The notes beneath the pieces were generated by a model. It had not been told where the DNA came from and did not search any database. It worked only from the letters and a program-made list of their open reading frames with translations. A stretch of DNA of 10,503 bases from positions 1 through 10,503 of the forward strand of contig JAFGOU010000138.1 of NCBI GenBank assembly GCA_016926315.1, read 5' to 3'. Position 1 is the stretch's first letter; each line of letters opens with the position of its first letter. The position numbers and the translations under genes were made by a program. Source of the stretch: Chitinispirillaceae bacterium (lineage in GTDB: Bacteria; Fibrobacterota; Chitinivibrionia; Chitinivibrionales; Chitinispirillaceae). Below are positions 7,070 to 10,503 of the stretch, in pieces.

Positions 7070-8152
7070 TCACGCTCCTCCCGGCCGCAGGGGTTCTTGC
7101 CGCCGGAGAGTCAACATACCATCGTTCTTGCGTGTTTTTTTTCTTTTCCGGACCGCCCGCCATTTGAACCACAGGGGCGGCAGCAGCGCGGCGCCGGTGC
7201 CGGCGCCGCAGCCGCAATCCTGGGGACCGTCAGTGTCGTCGTTGTCCTCTGCCGCGATGGTCACAAAACTGCTCACCGTGCTGTAATTTCCCCATCCCGC
7301 AAAATTGTGCGCCTTTACCCGCCAGTAATAGGTCGTTTCGTGTGCGAGCAAGCTCAGGAGCCGCGCCGTATCCGAGGCCGAAGAGTCCCTCAGCACCATG
7401 TTCGTCATGGCCGCATTGGATGCCGCTTCGACCAGGTAACGGTCGATGAACGACGCGGCGCTGTTCCATACCAGCACAAGGGAGAGGGGCTGGTCGATCG
7501 CGCCGTTCGCCGGCGAAACGAGCGCCGGCGTAGTCGGCACCGTGTGGCCGGAGACGATGCTGCTCGTGCCGTCGAGGACCGCGCTCGAGATCGTGACATA
7601 CTGCGTGTCGATGAGCGTGCCCAGGGAAGCGGTGATGCCCTCTCCCGCGGAACCCCAGGCGCCCTGGCCCCACTCCTGGTACGAGGAGCAGTACTGGCAC
7701 TGATACCAGCAGGTCCCGGGAATCCCGGGCGAGCCGCCCTGGACGATGCTTCTTATCAGGCTGATGGTTGAACCCGTCGCGACAAGGGCGTCGCCCCCGT
7801 CTCCCGATGCGCCGGGAGCGCATTCGGGATCAGGGTAGATGCTCCAGCAGCTTATGCCGTCGGCCCCGGTTGTCCCGACGAACCTGATGTTCCGAAAAAC
7901 AACAGTGCTGTTCGTTATCGTCGCCTGCCCGGTGATCCTGATGAGATAGGTCGAGCCGGTGATGGTGACCCCGCTCATGCTGCTGATGACGATGTTTTCC
8001 GTGATGTTCGCCGTGACGACGATGTCCGTCCCGAACTGCAGCGCCTGAATGATGGTGGGGTAGTCGCCCGGCACGCTGATCTGCGCCCCGGCGCCCAGCG
8101 GCAGCAGCGCGGCGGCGGACAAAACAACGAGCGGGATGAGTGGTCTTTTCAT
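7070..8152 (-). CDS. Secreted beta-helix plus fibronectin type III surface protein with C-terminal tail signal
   Basis: This 360-residue protein is predicted to be exported by Sec and displayed at the cell surface. Residues 1-23 form a signal peptide with cleavage after AGA. Residues 26-38 (SVPGDYPTIIQAL) are the typical opening of right-handed parallel beta-helix (pectate-lyase-like) proteins, and Ile/Val/Thr-rich rungs continue to about 200. A Cys cluster (148, 152, 155) may form disulfides. Residues about 207-298 are a fibronectin III domain (SPANGA, LVWN, YYWRVKAHN). An acidic DNDDTDGPQD stretch then leads into CGCG (313-316), a short hydrophobic run ending LPPLWFKW and a basic RKRKK cluster. 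The protein continues 21 residues past that cluster. No catalytic residues are evident, so adhesion or carbohydrate binding is as likely as hydrolysis. The Shine-Dalgarno is weak, but a good promoter lies 33 bases upstream. Confidence 0.82.
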   Translation of the reverse strand: MKRPLIPLVVLSAAALLPLGAGAQISVPGDYPTIIQALQFGTDIVVTANITENIVISSMSGVTITGSTYLIRITGQATITNSTVVFRNIRFVGTTGADGISCWSIYPDPECAPGASGDGGDALVATGSTISLIRSIVQGGSPGIPGTCWYQCQYCSSYQEWGQGAWGSAGEGITASLGTLIDTQYVTISSAVLDGTSSIVSGHTVPTTPALVSPANGAIDQPLSLVLVWNSAASFIDRYLVEAASNAAMTNMVLRDSSASDTARLLSLLAHETTYYWRVKAHNFAGWGNYSTVSSFVTIAAEDNDDTDGPQDCGCGAGTGAALLPPLWFKWRAVRKRKKTRKNDGMLTLRRQEPLRPGGA

Positions 8153-8184
8153 GGCAGGCCGATGACCTTGATGACGACGCTATA

Positions 8185-8213
8185 AATATAACCTTAAAAC
8201 GGACAGAAGTCAG
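8185..8213 (-). promoter_or_regulatory. Sigma-70-type promoter for the surface-protein/lipoprotein pair
   Basis: Read on the - strand, CTGACT (8213-8208) is followed after 17 bases by TATATT (8190-8185), four of six and five of six consensus matches. It would start transcription about 25 bases before the ATG at 8152 and serve both - strand genes. Confidence 0.55.
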
Positions 8214-8308
8214 TATTTATTGCGCGGAGGCCGGGATATCGTTGACTGAAGGGAACCCGCCCCTTCACGGAACCTCCGGGGCGTCATACCCGAAGGGGAC
8301 AGAAATCA
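8201..8308. repeat. Short direct repeat and possible REP-like remnant in the divergent intergenic region
   Basis: GGACAGAAGTCA (8201-8212) recurs as GGACAGAAATCA (8297-8308), an 11 of 12 match. The second copy sits in GGGGACAGAAATCAAAGCC (8295-8313) and is soon followed by AAAAAAGTGCC (8316-8326). This is reminiscent of the GGGGACAG / AAAAGTGCC-type ends of REP-associated transposable units. No transposase is present, so at most this is a remnant. Confidence 0.3.
8225..8278. other. Nested inverted repeats between the divergent promoters
   Basis: An outer stem CGGAGG (8225-8230) / CCTCCG (8273-8278) encloses an inner 7-bp stem TGAAGGG (8247-8253) / CCCTTCA (8261-8267). The structure lies between the two divergent promoters. 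It could be a regulator site, part of a mobile-element end, or chance. The rest of the 266-base intergenic region holds only the two promoters and the ribosome site. Confidence 0.3.
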
Positions 8309-8350
8309 AAGCCTAAAAAAGTGCCTTGGAAACCGTATCGCTATAACCAA

Positions 8351-8380
8351 TTGACACTCATGCTCGATGGAGAGTATTTT
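8351..8380 (+). promoter_or_regulatory. Promoter of the Hint-domain protein gene
   Basis: A perfect TTGACA (8351-8356) is followed after 18 bases by TATTTT (8375-8380, four of six). Transcription would start near 8387, about 32 bases before the ATG, and only the 8419 gene would be served. Confidence 0.6.
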
Positions 8381-8407
8381 GGCCAACCGTTTACTCACAC
8401 ATCCAAT

Positions 8408-8413
8408 AAGGAG
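8408..8413 (+). promoter_or_regulatory. Ribosome binding site (AAGGAG) of the Hint-domain gene
   Basis: AAGGAG lies 5 bases ahead of the ATG at 8419. It confirms that start rather than an out-of-frame ATG at 8367. Confidence 0.8.
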
Positions 8414-8418
8414 ACTGT

Positions 8419-10218
8419 ATGGCCCATCGTACGCTGCTGTTTGTCGGTCTGATTGTTACCGCCGCATTGTCCGCAGGTTCTTTGACTGCGGCAATACCTG
8501 GAATTCCCCAAAACAAGAAAGTTTTAGATACCTCGGCCCTGGCAAACAAGAGTCTGGCCAAGGCGTTGAGTCAGGACGGACATTCCCTGCCTGACAGTAT
8601 CAAGACAGCGCTCAAATCGTTTATCCAAGGCCACCGGCTGGAAGAGACTTTCGTCGTCGATCTTTCCAATGAACAGTACTACCTCTTCTGCATGCATCAG
8701 CTTGAAAAAATCGGAATAAACAGGCAGCGGAACCCGTGTCTTTTCGCTTATATCAAGAAGCTACGGGAAAACCAGAAAAAGAAGACGAGGAACACGCTCG
8801 CGATCCCGCAGAAATCCGTGCGGGTAGGGAAAGGCATGGCAACGTCGCACCACACCATTACCTCCCTTGGTTTCCGAAACGATGCCGCGGCCTGCTACTC
8901 AACCGCACTCTCTTCAACGCCGCGCGGGAGCGTCGTGTCAATAATCACACTGTCGCTCTTTGACAAATCGCTGAACCAGATCGGTGCCACCGCATCAACA
9001 CAGGAATACGGCCTCGGGTATGAAACGTCGCTAAAAGCGGAAGGCGCTGCCGCAGGCCTGATTGACCGGTGCACGGCCGTCGCGCTCTTTGCCTGCGCCA
9101 CACCCGACAGCACCTTTCAATTGTACGGCTACATCTCCTCTACGGCGAACAGACCCCAGACCATCTATCACGATCACCCGAATAACATCAACGGGTACTC
9201 GGACCGCATTGTCATCTGCCTGGGACGCGGCAATCCTTACGACTGCGATTATAACAGCGCTGATTACGCCGGATCCGCCCAGGGATTTCAGGTTCTTTTC
9301 CCCATAAAAGGGTCCATCCGCTACGGCAGCGAGATCGATTCCATTACGTTCGACGCGAACGGCAATCCATCGAACGCATCTGCGTCCGTTTCCCTGGTCC
9401 GTACCGATGACGGCGCCGGCGGTGGCTGCACTCTTGTCGGCAGCATGAATTTCTTCAAGGACTCGAACACCTTCATCGCAGGAAACGTGCTCTCGTGGAA
9501 CCTTAATCCGGTGAATTTCGGGCCGCCGTGCACCAGAGTGGGAGAACGCGTGACCTATACCATGAAGATCACCGTCACTCTGGGTGGAACACCCGTAACC
9601 ACGGTCATCACCAATGCCCCCAATACCGAACAGGGCTCGAACGTCACGGTCATCGACTCGATGGTTCTGTACTGGGGCTGCGTGGCGGCAGGGACCATGG
9701 TTGAAACAACGGCCGGCAAAAAAAAGCCTGTCGAAAAGATCGAGATACTTGAAAAAGTGCTTTCGAACAACACCGGCACCTTGCTTTCGGTGTCAAAAAC
9801 CGTCATAGGCACGGAAGAGAACCCGATGGTGAAAATCAAGGACGTCCAGGGGAACGTGCTCATGCTCTCCGAAACGCACCCGGTGCCTACCGACAAGGGC
9901 GTTATGCTCGCCCACCAGCTAGGATCGGGCATGTCGGTCATTACCAGAAAGGGGAACGCGAAACTGGTTTCCGTCGAACGGGTAAAATACGACGGAAAAG
10001 TGTGGAACCTGGTCCTTGGATCAAGAGAAGAGGCTCCGTCGCTCACGAAGGACAACCGCACATTTTTCGCGAACGGCATCCTTGTCGGCGACGGAGAAAT
10101 GCAACGCACGTACGAACGCGCGTACAACCGGACTGAGGAAAACGTCCTTAAAAATATCCCGTCACCATGGCATGCGGATTACAAGAACTATCTGGCCCGG
10201 AGCAGAAAACCGCAATAA
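8419..10218 (+). CDS. Secreted protein with C-terminal Hint (hedgehog/intein-type) self-processing domain
   Basis: This 599-residue protein has a Sec signal peptide (1 to about 25). A helical, Lys-rich segment follows (about 30-130, ending in KKLRENQKKKTRN). Residues 140-415 form a beta-rich region with eight cysteines that I do not recognise. A Hint domain spans about 420-558. Its block A reads GCVAAGTMVETTAG with the nucleophile Cys421. Block B is VLMLSETHPVPT with Ser484 and His487 in the T/S-x-x-H positions. The end reads KVWNLVLG...TFFANGILVGD. Known Hint domains use the Cys to make a thioester and cut the chain N-terminal to it. Here the usual terminal His-Asn is replaced by Gly557-Asp558 and about 41 charged residues follow, so splicing is unlikely. 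Cleavage, or ester transfer to a nucleophile, releasing residues about 26-420 is the better guess. The gene is monocistronic, with its own promoter and ribosome site. The family call is strong; the substrate and fate are inferred. Confidence 0.85.
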   Translation: MAHRTLLFVGLIVTAALSAGSLTAAIPGIPQNKKVLDTSALANKSLAKALSQDGHSLPDSIKTALKSFIQGHRLEETFVVDLSNEQYYLFCMHQLEKIGINRQRNPCLFAYIKKLRENQKKKTRNTLAIPQKSVRVGKGMATSHHTITSLGFRNDAAACYSTALSSTPRGSVVSIITLSLFDKSLNQIGATASTQEYGLGYETSLKAEGAAAGLIDRCTAVALFACATPDSTFQLYGYISSTANRPQTIYHDHPNNINGYSDRIVICLGRGNPYDCDYNSADYAGSAQGFQVLFPIKGSIRYGSEIDSITFDANGNPSNASASVSLVRTDDGAGGGCTLVGSMNFFKDSNTFIAGNVLSWNLNPVNFGPPCTRVGERVTYTMKITVTLGGTPVTTVITNAPNTEQGSNVTVIDSMVLYWGCVAAGTMVETTAGKKKPVEKIEILEKVLSNNTGTLLSVSKTVIGTEENPMVKIKDVQGNVLMLSETHPVPTDKGVMLAHQLGSGMSVITRKGNAKLVSVERVKYDGKVWNLVLGSREEAPSLTKDNRTFFANGILVGDGEMQRTYERAYNRTEENVLKNIPSPWHADYKNYLARSRKPQ

Positions 10219-10327
10219 GCGCGCTCCGTGGTCAAACCTGAGGCCTATTGAAAAAAAGCACCGGCAACGCCGTATAACGGTTGATGATTTCCGGCATGAT
10301 GGGCCAACGAGGCGGTCAGATCAACGA

Positions 10328-10378
10328 CTGCGGCCGGGGGGAAGTCTGCCGCAGGAGAGGGACCGATCTCCCGGTCCC
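10328..10378. terminator. Two tandem hairpins between convergent genes
   Basis: CTGCGGC (10328-10334) pairs with GCCGCAG (10348-10354), and GGGACCG (10359-10365) pairs with CGGTCCC (10372-10378) around a 6-base loop. They lie between the + strand Hint gene and the - strand SPFH gene. Neither has a T-run on either strand, so canonical Rho-independent termination is doubtful. They may mark mRNA 3' ends. I see nothing else in 10219-10385. Confidence 0.3.
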
Positions 10379-10385
10379 GCCCGGC

Positions 10386-10503
10386 TCAATCCTTGTTCAC
10401 TCCTATAAAGGGAACCGCCCCGTTGCCCGTGACCTGGGGCAGGATGCCGTTCCACTTTTCTATCGCTTTCAGGTTCGCCTCGATTTTCCTGAGTTCGATA
10501 AGG
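10386..10503 (-). CDS. SPFH/band-7 (prohibitin-type) protein, C-terminal end only
   Basis: This is a partial gene: 38 C-terminal residues and the stop are inside the window, and the rest continues beyond 10503. The residues read ELRKIEANLKAIEKWNG, then ILPQVTGNGAVPFI, a short GVNKD and the stop. A charged helix ending in KWNG, then LP-V-G-G-VPFI, is the typical end of prohibitin-like SPFH proteins, which form membrane-bound oligomeric rings. The call rests only on this tail. The gene is convergent with the Hint gene. Confidence 0.65.
   Translation of the reverse strand, partial: LIELRKIEANLKAIEKWNGILPQVTGNGAVPFIGVNKD

Noticed and set aside
7043..7771. 242-codon + strand open frame across the surface-protein gene
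   Set aside because: The - strand frame has a signal peptide, fibronectin III domain and promoter. The + strand frame is Arg-rich with no motif and no ribosome site.
8367..8594. Small + strand open frame overlapping the Hint gene start
   Set aside because: Its start lies between the -35 and -10 boxes of the promoter, upstream of the likely transcript start, and it has no Shine-Dalgarno.
9676..10092. Interpretation as a true splicing intein or a polymorphic toxin
   Set aside because: There is no terminal His-Asn followed by Cys/Ser/Thr, no recognisable host enzyme flanking the domain, and no toxin or immunity gene next to it.

Overview
The window looks like chromosomal DNA from a GC-rich, Gram-negative-type bacterium with a large extracytoplasmic proteome. 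Several secreted proteins carry C-terminal domains or tails (FlgD-like Ig fold, a type-IX-like tail, a Cys-Gly-Cys-Gly/hydrophobic/Arg-Lys tail) of the kind common in Fibrobacterota, Bacteroidota and related candidate phyla. A Fibrobacterota-like host is my best guess, but no rRNA or lineage marker is present, so this is inference. I see no tRNA, rRNA, CRISPR array, integrase or intact insertion sequence.

Region 1 (20-5647, + strand) is one tightly packed five-gene array. It starts with a Tat-exported DUF362 protein that ends in a FlgD-like Ig domain. Next is a secreted SMP-30/gluconolactonase-type six-bladed propeller. The stop of the propeller gene overlaps (ATGA) the start of the split proton-translocating NAD(P)+ transhydrogenase genes pntAA, pntAB and pntB. 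The three Pnt proteins together form the complete membrane enzyme that couples hydride transfer from NADH to NADP+ to the proton gradient. The two exported proteins in front of it are an unusual operon context.

Region 2 (5648-6263) holds a small glycine-rich RRM RNA-binding protein with its own leader (candidate promoter, strong 8-bp hairpin, good Shine-Dalgarno) and a textbook Rho-independent terminator at 6189-6218.

Region 3 (6264-8152, - strand) is a two-gene unit read from a recognisable promoter at 8213-8185. It encodes a secreted beta-helix plus fibronectin-III surface protein with a candidate C-terminal sorting tail, then a probable lipoprotein made of a tandemly duplicated domain of unknown function.

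Region 4 (8153-10385) begins with a 266-base intergenic region carrying back-to-back promoters, an inverted-repeat structure and a possible REP-like remnant. It drives a 599-residue secreted protein ending in a Hint (hedgehog/intein-type) self-processing domain. That domain keeps the nucleophilic cysteine and the block-B histidine but lacks the canonical terminal His-Asn. This is the most interesting gene of the window.

Region 5 (10386-10503, - strand) is the C-terminal end of an SPFH/band-7 (prohibitin-type) protein that runs off the window.
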